Shown here: one piece after another, positions 42,756-51,770 of the stretch | How the letters are laid out: every line of letters begins with the position of its first letter | How positions within the stretch are numbered: position 1 is the first letter of the stretch | Source: a bacterium | GTDB lineage: Bacteria > Myxococcota_A > UBA9160 > UBA4427 | Reading direction: 5' to 3' | Assembly (NCBI GenBank): GCA_024742285.1 | Contig: JANSYR010000016.1 | Span: 1-64,000, forward strand | Length of the DNA: 64,000 nucleotides | Translations under genes and position numbers: made by a program | Notes under the pieces: model-generated | The model's input: the letters and a program-made list of their open reading frames with translations, nothing else | Told to the model about the DNA's origin: nothing | Database searches by the model: none

Positions 42756-42790
42756 CTGACGTTAATGTCATCCAATGACGTGGACGTCAG
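42756..42790. promoter_or_regulatory. Double palindromic operator upstream of the TetR gene
   Basis: Two near-palindromes, TGACGTTAATGTCA (42757-42770) and TGACGTGGACGTCA (42776-42789), have centres 19 bp apart, and the whole stretch is itself a larger inverted repeat. They lie just before the likely ATG (42798) of the TetR-family gene, the expected place for an autoregulatory TetR site. Prediction from sequence only. Confidence 0.65.
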
Positions 42791-42797
42791 TAGCGCG

Positions 42798-43403
42798 ATG
42801 AGTAGACCCCCGAACGAGAGTGCGAACCGCCGGGAAGTCCGGGCGCAGGCCACCCGGAGCCGCTTCCTGGAAGCCGGTCGCCGACTCTTCGCCGAGCACG
42901 GGCTGGCGGGCGTGACGTCCCACGCGATCGCCGAAGAGGCCGGCTACGCCGCCGGGACCTTCTACCTCCACTTCAAGGACAAGCAGGCCCTCTTCGACGA
43001 GCTCGCCGAGGAGGCGGCGCAGGACCTCGAGCGACGCCTCGTCGCCGTGATGGCCGAGAAGTCCGAGATCGCCGACATCGCCTATGCCCAGGCGGACGCC
43101 CTGGTCAGCTTCGCCGATGAGCAGCGCGAGCTCCTGCTGATCGCGTTCCACCGCGGTAGCGAGTCGGGCGACGTCGGCGCGCGAATTCTCCAGCGCCTGG
43201 CCGAGGGCGTGAGCTCCCGTCGTCGCGAGTTCGCCGCGTCGGGAGAGAGTGATCCGGCCTTCGACCCCGACGTCCTCGCCCAGGCAATCGTCGGGATGTG
43301 GGCGCAGGTCCTCCTCTGGTGGGCGGAGGATCCTTCCCGCGCCCGGCGTGAGGACGTGATCCGCACCATGACCCGTCTCCAGCTCTTCGGTTCGCGTCGC
43401 TAG
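42798..43403 (+). CDS. TetR-family transcriptional regulator
   Basis: A 201-aa repressor. The helix-turn-helix is TRSRFLEAGRRLFAEHGLAGVTSHAIAEEAGYAAGTFYLHFKDKQALF (residues about 20-67). The remaining helical domain would bind an unknown ligand. I chose ATG 42798 over 42765 because the latter would place the double palindromic operator inside the coding region. It probably controls itself and the diiron gene 86 nt downstream. Confidence 0.9.
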   Translation: MSRPPNESANRREVRAQATRSRFLEAGRRLFAEHGLAGVTSHAIAEEAGYAAGTFYLHFKDKQALFDELAEEAAQDLERRLVAVMAEKSEIADIAYAQADALVSFADEQRELLLIAFHRGSESGDVGARILQRLAEGVSSRRREFAASGESDPAFDPDVLAQAIVGMWAQVLLWWAEDPSRARREDVIRTMTRLQLFGSRR

Positions 43404-43489
43404 ACGACCGACCGCGGCGGCCGGAAGGCCGCGACCGTTCACGGCACTGACCCACAACCCAACAAGACGCCCGATGGAGACGCCTCCCC

Positions 43490-44629
43490 ATGAGCTCTAG
43501 GCAGTCCATGACCGAACGACACATCACCTACGACCCGATCTACAACACCGTCGACCGCGACAACTTCGATGCGCTGATCGAAGTCGATCGCTATGCGGAC
43601 CGGACCGATGCGTTCAACGACATCATCGCGTCGACCGTCGATCATTTCTGGGATCCGACGGACGTCCGCTACGTCGACTTCGACTCGAGCCCGATGAACC
43701 TCGACGAAGAGATGATCATGCCGCGCGACTTCTGCATCGAGCTGCAGACCGCGGTCGCGGACAAGCTCGACGAGCGCCAGCAGGTCCGTCTCGCGAACCA
43801 GAACACCCGCTTCGTCCTCTCGAGCATCCTGCACGGCGAGCAGGGCGCGCTCAGCCTCTCCGCGAGCCTGACGCAGATCCTTCGGGATCCGGGCGCGATG
43901 GAGTACGCGGCGAACCAGACCCGCGAGGAAGCGCGCCACGTCACGGGCTTCTCGAACTACATCGGGACGCGCTGGGGGACGCCCCTCAAGGCCGGCACGA
44001 CGATCCAGGGCCTGATGAACGAGATCGTCAAGACGGGCGCCGTCTACAAGAAGCTCGTCGGCATGCAGATGCTGATCGAAGGTCTCGCCATGGGCGCCTT
44101 CGCGACGATCCAGCGCGAGACGAACGATCCGCTGCTCCGGCGCTTGATCCACTTCACCATGTCGGACGAGGCCTTCCACCACAAGTTCGGGAAGATCTGG
44201 GCGGACCGGACGATTCCGAAGCTGAACGAGGAAGAGCACGAACACGTCGAGCTCTGGGCGGCGGACGCCTTCCAGGTCCTGCTCTTCAACCTGGTGAACG
44301 CGGAGCAGAAGCAGGAGATCTACAAGGAGTTCGGGCTCGACTGGCAGTGGGTCCGGGACGCGATCCTCGAGAACTTCTCGGACGAGGACCGTCGCTCCCA
44401 GATGACGCAGAACACGAACATCTTCCGCGTCCTGATCAAGACCCTCCTCAAGGCCGGCATCATCACCGAGCGCACACGACACGTGTACCAGGCCTGGGTC
44501 GACATGGACGAGCTCAACGCCGAGGACGACGAGGTCGCCGGTGCGGACGTCGCGGCCGCGGCGATGGAAGAGCTCAAGGGCATCAACGCCGGGCGCCAGA
44601 AGATGGGCGCGCGCTTCCGCATGAACTGA
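43490..44629 (+). CDS. Ferritin-like diiron protein
   Basis: A 379-aa, mostly helical protein. A complete carboxylate-bridged diiron ligand set can be read: E117 (LHGEQGA), E147-x-x-H150 (TREEARHVTGF), E197 (MLIEGLAMG) and E227-x-x-H230 (SDEAFHHKFG). This is the ferritin/ribonucleotide-reductase-R2 fold. The sequence is not RNR R2 itself, and the substrate is unknown; oxygenase or oxidase activity is the likely class. The start is 43490, or the ATG at 43508 (MTERHITYD). The TetR gene upstream suggests inducible expression. A hairpin at 44647-44667 follows. Confidence 0.8.
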   Translation: MSSRQSMTERHITYDPIYNTVDRDNFDALIEVDRYADRTDAFNDIIASTVDHFWDPTDVRYVDFDSSPMNLDEEMIMPRDFCIELQTAVADKLDERQQVRLANQNTRFVLSSILHGEQGALSLSASLTQILRDPGAMEYAANQTREEARHVTGFSNYIGTRWGTPLKAGTTIQGLMNEIVKTGAVYKKLVGMQMLIEGLAMGAFATIQRETNDPLLRRLIHFTMSDEAFHHKFGKIWADRTIPKLNEEEHEHVELWAADAFQVLLFNLVNAEQKQEIYKEFGLDWQWVRDAILENFSDEDRRSQMTQNTNIFRVLIKTLLKAGIITERTRHVYQAWVDMDELNAEDDEVAGADVAAAAMEELKGINAGRQKMGARFRMN

Positions 44630-44646
44630 GCGGAGCGAACCGCGCA

Positions 44647-44667
44647 ACGGGACGCGCCGCGTCCCGT
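44647..44667 (+). terminator. Hairpin after the diiron gene
   Basis: ACGGGACGCG (44647-44656) is complementary to CGCGTCCCGT (44658-44667), with one base between them. The real loop would open the inner pairs, leaving about 8 bp. A second GC-rich inverted repeat follows near 44670-44698 (GACCCG...CGGGTCTTT). Together they probably end the TetR-diiron transcript. Confidence 0.5.
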
Positions 44668-44822
44668 CGACGGACCCGCCTGAGCGGGCTTCGGGTCTTT
44701 CCCGGAGCCCGCTTCGTCGTTTGGGCCCAGAAGAACCGCTTCACGGGTGAGCACGAGCGGAGCAGCTGCCTCTCCAAACCCGCGCCCTCTCAAGGAATCC
44801 CGGAATCTTCCGATGACGACGG

Positions 44823-47072
44823 ATGAGTCATCGCGAACGAGGGCCCGGCGTGCCGCATCCGATCATCCACCGTCCCGAGAACGAGTCCGATTCCGCCTCC
44901 GAAGCGGAACCGAACGATCTCGCTGCGACGCCGTCGGACGCCAACCTCGCCGGCTTCGCCCTGCTCGCGGATCCGAGCACCATCGCGGGGGGCGGCGACG
45001 CGCCCGGCACCGACTCCCATGAGGAGGTCGAACGTCTACGCGCCGCGCTGCACCTGCGATCGCAGGAGATCGAGGCACTCCAGAGCAAGTGGGCCGGTCC
45101 CGCAGAGGAGGCCCCCGAGGCCTCGCGAGCGCCCGAAACGAAGCCCGACGGCCCCGCGCGCGCCGCCCTCCTCGACGCCGCCTCCGCCCGCCGCCTCGCC
45201 GCCGATGCGCGCAAGCGGGAACGCGAGAGCCGCATCGCCCTCGAAGAAGCACAGAAGGCCCTCGGAACGGACGTCCCGCCCGTCTCGCCGACCGAGCCCG
45301 CCGCCGGCTGGCAGCAGCGTGCCCTGGTCGCCCGCGGTGGCCCCACCGAGGCGAGGACGCAGCCCGCGCCGGAGGTCGCCGCACCGAGCGAGGCCCGCGA
45401 ACAGACGCCCGCCGAGCCGTCGGCGCCTCCGACCCTCGATCCCGAGGAAACCCTTCGCGCGCTCGGACGGGAGCTCCGCCTGGTCCGCGCGGAGAACCGC
45501 GAACGCGAATCGACCCTCGCCCTCGCACGGGAGAAGACCCGGCGTCAACACGAGGAGATCGAACGACTCCGAACGGCCCTCGCCGAGGGCGACCGCGCCG
45601 ATGGATCCGGACCTTCCGCCAACGAGACGACGGCGTCCGCAGCGCTCGCGCCGGCCGGCGAAGACACCACCGTGCGTGCACTCGACGGCGACGACTCCCG
45701 GGCGCTCGCCGCACGGGTCACGGCGCTCGAAGCCGAGCTCGCAGAACGCGACGCGGAGACGGCCCGACTCGACGCGGCACTCGCGCAGGCGCGGGCCCTG
45801 GACACCCAGCGGCGTGAGCGGATCGATGCGCTGCAGGATCGCCTCGAAGCCCAGGATCGCGCCCTCGACGCCGCGCGCCGTGAGTACGAGCTGGAGCGCC
45901 AGCGCCATACTCGCAGCCGAGGCCTGATCACGCGGCTGCGCACGACGCTGTCGGCGGCCGTCCCGGACGAGTCGTTCGCCGAGGACGACGACCCGATCGC
46001 GCTCGACGCGACGGCCGTCTCCGATTCTCGATCGATGGGCACACGCGACCTCGCCCCGGAGCCCACGAACGCCCCGCCCGCTCTCCGGTCGGACGACGAA
46101 CCGACGAGCGACATCGACACAGCGGTGATCGATCGCGCCGACCTGTCCGCCCGGGACACAGCGGTGATCGATCGCGCCGGCGTAATCGCCCGGGACACCG
46201 AGCAGCGACGAGCGGACGTCCGTCTCTTCGACGACTGGCTCGACGATCAGGTCCGACGACACTTCGGCCCCATGGGCATCGACCAGCTGAGCGATCTGAT
46301 GATCGCCCCACTCGCTCGCCGCGGCGCCGAGGCGGACGGGGGCGCGACGATCCTGCTCCTCGGACGGAACGGCTGGCTCCGCGCGGCCGGCCTCGCCGAA
46401 GCCCTCGTCGTGGGCAGCGCCGAGCCCATCACGATCCACGTGGCCGATCCGGTGGGCAGCCCCGACGACCTCGCGATCGACTCGGATTCACCGCTGCGCG
46501 ACCTGCTGGTTCCGACGCCGGCGCCCGCCGACCCGGAGGCCCTCGCGTCGCTCCTGGACGCGCTTCGACCCGCACTCGTCGTGTCCCACTCGCACCTCTC
46601 GAACGAAGCCTCGCCCGATGCCTGGCTCGCCGTCCTCGAGGACGCGGTCGCGCGGCAGACGGCGCTGCTCTTCGTCGAATCCACCGGCGTCGGCGACGTT
46701 CCGGCACCGGAGGAGGTGCGGGCCGTCGGTGACCGGATCTGGTCCCTGCTCCCCGAGCGCTACGCGCTCCGCCCCGGAGACGACGTGCCCTTGCCGACCT
46801 GGTCGGCGGCATTCGAGCAGGCCTCCAAGGACCTCGCCAACGGACTCTTCGAGGCCCTGCGCAGTCGCTTCCGGCCCGAGCTCTCGGCCCGCTTCGGATT
46901 CCTCGTCGCGCCCTTCCTCCACGCCGGACTCGCCGCGAACTTCGACGTCGCGGCCGAACGCGATCGACGTTTCCTCGAGCAGGTCGCCGATCTCGACGAG
47001 CGGCGGATCGAGGCCGGCGAAGCCCCGGCGCTGCACGCCATCGCCCTCGTCGACCCGTTGGCCGAGGCCTGA
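44823..47072 (+). CDS. Large coiled-coil protein with a C-terminal globular domain, function unknown
   Basis: A 749-aa protein without a signal peptide. Residues about 65-100 and 190-385 are long charged heptad helices (REKTRRQHEEIERLRTALAE, then RALAARVTALEAELAERDAE) broken by Ala/Pro/Glu linkers. At about residues 432-457 there is a 13-residue tandem repeat (DTAVIDRADLSAR, DTAVIDRAGVIAR), encoded by a 39-bp DNA repeat. The last 280 residues form a globular domain (HFGPMGIDQLSDLMIAPLAR, then GATILLLGRNGWLRAAGLAEAL, then PALVVSHSHLSNEASPDAWL) with the look of a Rossmann or methyltransferase-like fold. I cannot name it. The start at 44823 is uncertain. Confidence 0.6.
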   Translation: MSHRERGPGVPHPIIHRPENESDSASEAEPNDLAATPSDANLAGFALLADPSTIAGGGDAPGTDSHEEVERLRAALHLRSQEIEALQSKWAGPAEEAPEASRAPETKPDGPARAALLDAASARRLAADARKRERESRIALEEAQKALGTDVPPVSPTEPAAGWQQRALVARGGPTEARTQPAPEVAAPSEAREQTPAEPSAPPTLDPEETLRALGRELRLVRAENRERESTLALAREKTRRQHEEIERLRTALAEGDRADGSGPSANETTASAALAPAGEDTTVRALDGDDSRALAARVTALEAELAERDAETARLDAALAQARALDTQRRERIDALQDRLEAQDRALDAARREYELERQRHTRSRGLITRLRTTLSAAVPDESFAEDDDPIALDATAVSDSRSMGTRDLAPEPTNAPPALRSDDEPTSDIDTAVIDRADLSARDTAVIDRAGVIARDTEQRRADVRLFDDWLDDQVRRHFGPMGIDQLSDLMIAPLARRGAEADGGATILLLGRNGWLRAAGLAEALVVGSAEPITIHVADPVGSPDDLAIDSDSPLRDLLVPTPAPADPEALASLLDALRPALVVSHSHLSNEASPDAWLAVLEDAVARQTALLFVESTGVGDVPAPEEVRAVGDRIWSLLPERYALRPGDDVPLPTWSAAFEQASKDLANGLFEALRSRFRPELSARFGFLVAPFLHAGLAANFDVAAERDRRFLEQVADLDERRIEAGEAPALHAIALVDPLAEA

Positions 47073-47130
47073 GCGCTCCGTCGATTCCGAAGGGGTGTGC
47101 GCGCCCCGTCGCGACGGCTACACACTCCCC

Positions 47131-48111
47131 ATGCCCGAGCACGACCCGAGCCAACGTGGCCCGCACCCCGTCGGCGTGATCCAGACCCGGATCGCCTCGA
47201 CCGACGATCCGATCGATCCTCGGCGCGTGCTCCCGACCGAGATCTGGTATCCCGCACGGGCCGGCGTGCGTGAACGCGACGACGGCGTGCATCCGCTCGG
47301 ACTGCCCCACCGCGCAACGACGGACCTCACCCCGCTCGCCGACGCGGCGCTCCCCCTCGTGGTCTTCTCCCACGGCAACTCCGGTCTCCGGCAGCAGTCG
47401 ACGTTCCTGATGACCCACCTCGCGAGCCACGGCTTCGTCGTCGCCGCTCCGGATCACGTGGGCAACACCTTCGACGAGATGCTCGCGCTCGAGACCGAAG
47501 AGCAGCGCAAGGAGGTCCACCTCCGCGCGCGCAGCCAGCGTCCGAGCGACATCGCCCGCGTGATCGCAGCCCTCGTCGACGACCGGATCGAGGCCGACCG
47601 ACGGCCCGCGATCGATCCGGACCGGATCGGTGTCGCCGGCCACTCCTACGGTGGGTGGACGGCCCTCAAGGTCCCCGCCCGAGACCCACGTGTACGCAGC
47701 GTGTGCTGTCTCGCGCCGGTGGCCGAGCCCTTCGTGGGCCGACGCGCCTTCGACGAGGGCGAGCTGCCGCTCCCGACCGACGTCGCGACGCTCGTGCTCG
47801 CCGCTGAGGACGACGTCCTGGTCGATCGTCGCGAGACGATCGAGCCTCTCTTTGCGCGCCTCGGAGACCATGCCCGGATCGACTGGCTCGACCGGGCGGA
47901 CCACTTCCATTTCTGCGACGGCGTCGAGTTCCTCCACAAGGTCCACGAGAACACGCCGCGCCCCAACCTGCCGCGGCCACCGCGCCCGGTCGCGGAGCTT
48001 CGCCGCGAGGCGGAGACCCACGCGTGGCTGAACGAGCGGGTCGCGCGCTTCTTCTACGGGTCGCTCGCGGGCGACCGCGCCGCGACGAAGTCGGGAGACG
48101 CAGCAGCATGA
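47131..48111 (+). CDS. Alpha/beta hydrolase (PAF-acetylhydrolase/dienelactone-hydrolase-like)
   Basis: A 326-aa cytoplasmic hydrolase. Strand and oxyanion region LPLVVFSHGNSGLRQQSTFLM; nucleophile elbow GVAGHSYGGWTAL (Ser); acid near VLAAEDDVLVDRRE; and His near RADHFHFCDGV. The pattern resembles platelet-activating-factor acetylhydrolase-like esterases; the substrate is unknown. The ATG at 47131 was chosen because upstream text is not protein-like. The stop overlaps the SDR start (ATGA). Confidence 0.88.
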   Translation: MPEHDPSQRGPHPVGVIQTRIASTDDPIDPRRVLPTEIWYPARAGVRERDDGVHPLGLPHRATTDLTPLADAALPLVVFSHGNSGLRQQSTFLMTHLASHGFVVAAPDHVGNTFDEMLALETEEQRKEVHLRARSQRPSDIARVIAALVDDRIEADRRPAIDPDRIGVAGHSYGGWTALKVPARDPRVRSVCCLAPVAEPFVGRRAFDEGELPLPTDVATLVLAAEDDVLVDRRETIEPLFARLGDHARIDWLDRADHFHFCDGVEFLHKVHENTPRPNLPRPPRPVAELRREAETHAWLNERVARFFYGSLAGDRAATKSGDAAA

Positions 48112-48965
48112 ACGGCAAGACCTGCATCGTGACCGGCGGCACCTCCGGAATCGGCGAAGCCTCCGCCCTCGCCCTGGCCGAGCAGGGGGCGGACCTCGCG
48201 ATCGTGTGTCGATCCGAGGAGCGCGGACGCGCCACCCGGGACCGGATCGAGGCGGCGACCGGCCGGGACTGCGTTCGGCTCTTCTACGCGGACCTCCAGC
48301 GCCTCGACGACGTGCGCCGCGTCGCCGCGGAGCTCGACTCTGCCCTCGGCCGGATCGACGTCCTGCTGAACAACGCGGCGGTCACGATGCTCCGGCGCGA
48401 GGAGACGGCGGACGGACACGAGATGACCTTCGGCGTCAACCATCTCGCGCCCTTCCTGCTGACCCACGACCTGCTCCCGCGGATCGTCGAGACGCCGGGC
48501 GCCCGGATCGTGAACGTCGCCTCCGGCGCACACAAGTTCGCGGCCTTCGACCTCGAGGATCTGCAGAGCGAGCGGAGCTACTCGGCGATGCGCGTCTACG
48601 GCGCCTCGAAGCTCTGCAACATGCTCTTCACGACCGAGCTGGCCCGGCGCCTCGACGGACGCGACGTGGGCGTCTGGTCGCTCCACCCCGGCGCGGTCTC
48701 GACGCGCCTCGGGGCGAACAACGGCGGGATCGCCAAGCTCCTGCTCCCCTTCCTCTCGCTCTTCTTCAAGACGCCTGCTCAGGGGGCCCGCACGTCGGTT
48801 TTCCTCTGTTCGGAGCCCGAGGTCGGCGCGCCGAACGGCAGCTATTTCATCGACGAACGTCCCGCGAAGACCTCCGCACTCGCACGAGACGAAGATACGG
48901 CCCGACGTCTCTGGGCCGAGAGCGAACGCCTCGTCGGTCTCGACGTCGGCGCCCCCTGGTACTGA
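48108..48965 (+). CDS. Short-chain dehydrogenase/reductase (retinol-dehydrogenase-like)
   Basis: A 285-aa NAD(P)-dependent oxidoreductase. The cofactor motif TGGTSGIG lies at residues 9-16, followed by IDVLLNNAAV, then the catalytic Ser in VNVASGAH and the YGASK box (Tyr and Lys). The insertion before YGASK (FAAFDLEDLQSERSYSAMRV) is typical of the retinol-dehydrogenase/WWOX-like branch, whose substrates are lipid alcohols or aldehydes. It is translationally coupled to the preceding hydrolase. Confidence 0.9.
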   Translation: MNGKTCIVTGGTSGIGEASALALAEQGADLAIVCRSEERGRATRDRIEAATGRDCVRLFYADLQRLDDVRRVAAELDSALGRIDVLLNNAAVTMLRREETADGHEMTFGVNHLAPFLLTHDLLPRIVETPGARIVNVASGAHKFAAFDLEDLQSERSYSAMRVYGASKLCNMLFTTELARRLDGRDVGVWSLHPGAVSTRLGANNGGIAKLLLPFLSLFFKTPAQGARTSVFLCSEPEVGAPNGSYFIDERPAKTSALARDEDTARRLWAESERLVGLDVGAPWY

Positions 48966-49011
48966 CTGACGCGCCGCGCGGAGCACGCGCCCCCGACGAC
49001 TGGAGACCCCG

Positions 49012-49884
49012 ATGGCCATGAGAGAGCTCGACGTACCGGTCGAGCGATGCACGTATCCCGGTAGCGAGGGGCTCACCCTCGTCGGCGACGCGTTCGGCGA
49101 CGCCGCGAACCCGCCGGCCCTGCTCTTCCACGGCGGCGGACAGACACGCCATTCCTGGGCCGGCACGGCCGTGCGACTCGCCCAGGCGGGCTGGTACGCC
49201 GTCTCTGTCGACCTCCGCGGACACGGCGAGAGCGGGTGGGACCCCGAAGGCGCCTACCGCTCGACGGGATTTCGCGACGACGTGATCGAGGTGGCCCGAA
49301 GCTTCGATCAGCCCGCGCTGATCGGCGCCTCCCTCGGTGGGATCTCCTCGCTCCTCGCGGTCCACGAGGCCGGCAACGCGCTGGCGCGTGCGTTGGTGCT
49401 CGTCGACATCGCGACCCGCATGGAGCAGAGCGGTGCCGACCGCATCATGAACTTCATGAAGGACGGCCTCGAAGGCTTCGACACCCTGGAAGACGTCGCC
49501 GATGCGGTCGCCGCCTACAACCCGCACCGCCCGCGCCCCAAGGACGTCTCCGGCCTCGAGAAGAACCTTCGCAAGGGCGACGACGGTCGTTGGCACTGGC
49601 ACTGGGACCCGGCCTTCATGAGTCCGAGCAGCGACGGCGACGGCAAGCTCGTCAGCCAGCAGTTCCTCGACGCAGCCGCAGCGAGTCTGACCCTCCCGAC
49701 CCTGCTCGTCCGCGGAAAGATGTCCGACCTCCTCTCCGAAGAAGGCGCGAAGACCTTCCTCGAACAGGTCCCCCACGCCGAGTTCGCCGACGTCTCGGGC
49801 GCCGGCCACATGGTCGCCGGCGACAAGAACGACGCCTTCAGCGACGCCGTCCTGGCCTTCCTCGCAAGGACGCTCCGCCAATGA
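49012..49884 (+). CDS. Alpha/beta hydrolase (peroxidase/epoxide-hydrolase-like)
   Basis: A 290-aa protein. It has the oxyanion region ALLFHGGGQTRHSW, VSVDLRGHGESGW, the nucleophile elbow LIGASLGGISSLL (Ser), and the His in DVSGAGHMVAGD. The motif order fits haloperoxidase-like alpha/beta hydrolases; the true substrate is unknown. It lies 46 nt after the SDR gene, so the three genes 47131-49884 probably form one operon. Its stop codon (49882-49884) directly touches repeat element copy 2. Confidence 0.88.
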   Translation: MAMRELDVPVERCTYPGSEGLTLVGDAFGDAANPPALLFHGGGQTRHSWAGTAVRLAQAGWYAVSVDLRGHGESGWDPEGAYRSTGFRDDVIEVARSFDQPALIGASLGGISSLLAVHEAGNALARALVLVDIATRMEQSGADRIMNFMKDGLEGFDTLEDVADAVAAYNPHRPRPKDVSGLEKNLRKGDDGRWHWHWDPAFMSPSSDGDGKLVSQQFLDAAAASLTLPTLLVRGKMSDLLSEEGAKTFLEQVPHAEFADVSGAGHMVAGDKNDAFSDAVLAFLARTLRQ

Positions 49885-50415
49885 ACGCGCCGCTGTCGCT
49901 CGTCCGCCGTTCGCGGCCCGTGGACGTCCGCAGTGGATGGCTCGCCCCGTAGGCGGGGCGTGTCCGCATCCCGCGCCAAGTGCTGACCATACGACCCACT
50001 GAATACCCTGGCGGCTGGGCTGCGCTTGATTCCACTGCGGCCGCCCCCGAGCCACTCACTCCCGCCGAAGCAAGACGACACGCCCCAGCTCCGCGTTCGA
50101 TCGAGAAAACCGAGCACGCGCGTATCCCCTGCGAGCAACCCCATCCGAGGGAGCGAGGCGGGGTGTCTCGCGGCGAAATAAAGCGCAGGCCCGCACTCCA
50201 TTCCCGCTAGCGGGTCGGACGACCAGCTAGTGAGACGAGATCGAAGACGCCCCGCCTACGAAGGCCGAGCCATTCGCCGCGGGGCGCACCGTCTCGCGAC
50301 CGCGGCTGGGCCTCCATCGGCCGACGGATGCGCGCGTCGAAACCCCGCCATTCGCCGCGGGGCGCACCGTCTCGCGACCGTGGCACCGCGCTCAACGGCC
50401 GACGGATGCGCGCGG
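49885..50415 (-). repeat. Long intergenic repeat element, copy 2 (inverted relative to copy 1)
   Basis: The core (49937-50273) is 337 bases, exactly the length of the copy 1 core, and is nearly identical to it in reverse complement. Its bounding inverted repeats are at 49937-49966 and 50242-50273. Here the end module toward the EAL gene is doubled (about 50274-50410), while the module toward the hydrolase is single (49885-49936), the reverse of copy 1. It fills the gap between two convergent genes, touching the hydrolase stop and reaching within a few bases of the EAL-gene stop. Confidence 0.88.
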
Positions 50416-51702
50416 CTAGTCCGCCGCGCGGAGCGGCGTCGGATGTCCGAAGAGCCAGCCCTGACCGAAACGGATCCCGAGGCGCCCGAGCATCTCGAGC
50501 TCTTCCAGCGTGTCGAGGCCCTCGCCGATCACCTGGGCGCCCATCTTGTCCGCGAGCTGGAGGACGGCGGAGAGCACGTCCTGACGCGCCGGGTCCTGGT
50601 CGACACCGGAGACCATCGCGCGATCGATCTTGATGTAGTCGGGCTCCACCTCGAGGAGCTCCTCGAGTCCCGCGTAGCCGGCGCCCGTATCGTCGAGGGC
50701 GAACTGGAAGCCGAGGCTGCGGTAGTAGTCGCGCATCTCCTTGAACGCCGCGAAGCTGCGGATCGATTCCTGCTCGGAGATCTCGAAAACGACGTCGGTC
50801 GGGGCGAGCTGTCGCTTCTGGAGCGTCTCGATCAACCGATCCTCACGGAAGTTCGGATCGTGGATCGTGGTCGGGCGGATGTTCAGGAAGAGCTTGGTGC
50901 CCGCCGGGAAGTCGACGGCACCGCGCAACCCGCTCTCGCGACAGACGCAGTCGAGCTCGAAGACGAGGCCGTGCTCCTCCGCCGCGCCGAAGAGCGCCAC
51001 GGGCGAGTGGAACCGAGAGCCCTCGGCGCCGCGCGCGAGAGCCTCGTAGCCGTAGACCGTCCGCGACTCGACCTCGACGATCGGTTCGTAGACGGAGTAG
51101 ATGCGGTGGTCGAGGATCGTCTCGAGAAGATCGTGACGCACCTCGCGACGCTGGGCTTCGACGGCGAACGCGCAGTCACGTCGGGCCTCGTCGATCAGCC
51201 GACGCAGCTGGGTCGCGAGGCCGAACTGGGGATTCCGCAGCTCGACCGCGATGCCGGTCGGCAAGCGCACGCCGCCCCGCTGGTACGGATAGAAGACCTG
51301 CTGGCCGTCGGACTGCAGTGCGCGCTCGAGCTCCTGACGGAATCCGGGCATTTCGGTCCGGAAGAAGCCGGCGCTGCCCTCCCTGCGAAAGAGCAGGACC
51401 ATGATCTCGTCGTAGCCGGGCTCGGCGAGACAGACCGCGAAGTCGGTCCGCAGGCGTTCTTCGGCGACCTCCTGGACGCGCGCGTGGAGTGCATCGAGGC
51501 AGCGCACCCGCGCCTCCTCCCCGTGGCGACGCTCGACCTCCGCGATCATCGGTGCGCCGACGACGACGAGGCCGACGGCCCCCGCAGCCTCGAATCGCTC
51601 GCCGAACTCGGCGAAGCGGAGGCTCACGTCGAGGGCGTCACCGGAGGGGGTCGTGCCGCTCGGTCGCTGTGTCGGTCGGTCGGAGTCCAGAGTCGAAGCC
51701 AT
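50416..51702 (-). CDS. EAL-domain c-di-GMP phosphodiesterase
   Basis: A 428-aa protein. The first 170 or so residues are a degenerate GGDEF-like or sensory domain without a GGDEF motif. The EAL domain keeps the catalytic residues: YEALARG (EALxR), the Asn in FLNIRP, the Glu in VFEISEQES, the metal pair in LDDTGAGYAGL (DDxGxG), the Lys in YIKIDRAMV, the Glu in GEGLDTLEEL and the Gln in FGQGWLFGHP. It should hydrolyse c-di-GMP. The start is ATG 51702. It lies 68 nt downstream of the PilZ-DUF4388 gene, so producer or reader and eraser of the same signal are neighbours. Confidence 0.9.
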   Translation of the reverse strand: MASTLDSDRPTQRPSGTTPSGDALDVSLRFAEFGERFEAAGAVGLVVVGAPMIAEVERRHGEEARVRCLDALHARVQEVAEERLRTDFAVCLAEPGYDEIMVLLFRREGSAGFFRTEMPGFRQELERALQSDGQQVFYPYQRGGVRLPTGIAVELRNPQFGLATQLRRLIDEARRDCAFAVEAQRREVRHDLLETILDHRIYSVYEPIVEVESRTVYGYEALARGAEGSRFHSPVALFGAAEEHGLVFELDCVCRESGLRGAVDFPAGTKLFLNIRPTTIHDPNFREDRLIETLQKRQLAPTDVVFEISEQESIRSFAAFKEMRDYYRSLGFQFALDDTGAGYAGLEELLEVEPDYIKIDRAMVSGVDQDPARQDVLSAVLQLADKMGAQVIGEGLDTLEELEMLGRLGIRFGQGWLFGHPTPLRAAD

Positions 51703-51770
51703 GGTTCCGGATCGGCCATCTGCGCCGCGGTGTTGAGCGTTCCTTGCGGTCGGGACGCCGGGACGCGGCC

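Noticed and set aside
43490-44629. Diiron protein as ribonucleotide reductase R2
   Set aside because: No radical Tyr context or R2 sequence signatures, no R1 gene nearby; only the ligand pattern of the ferritin-like fold is shared.
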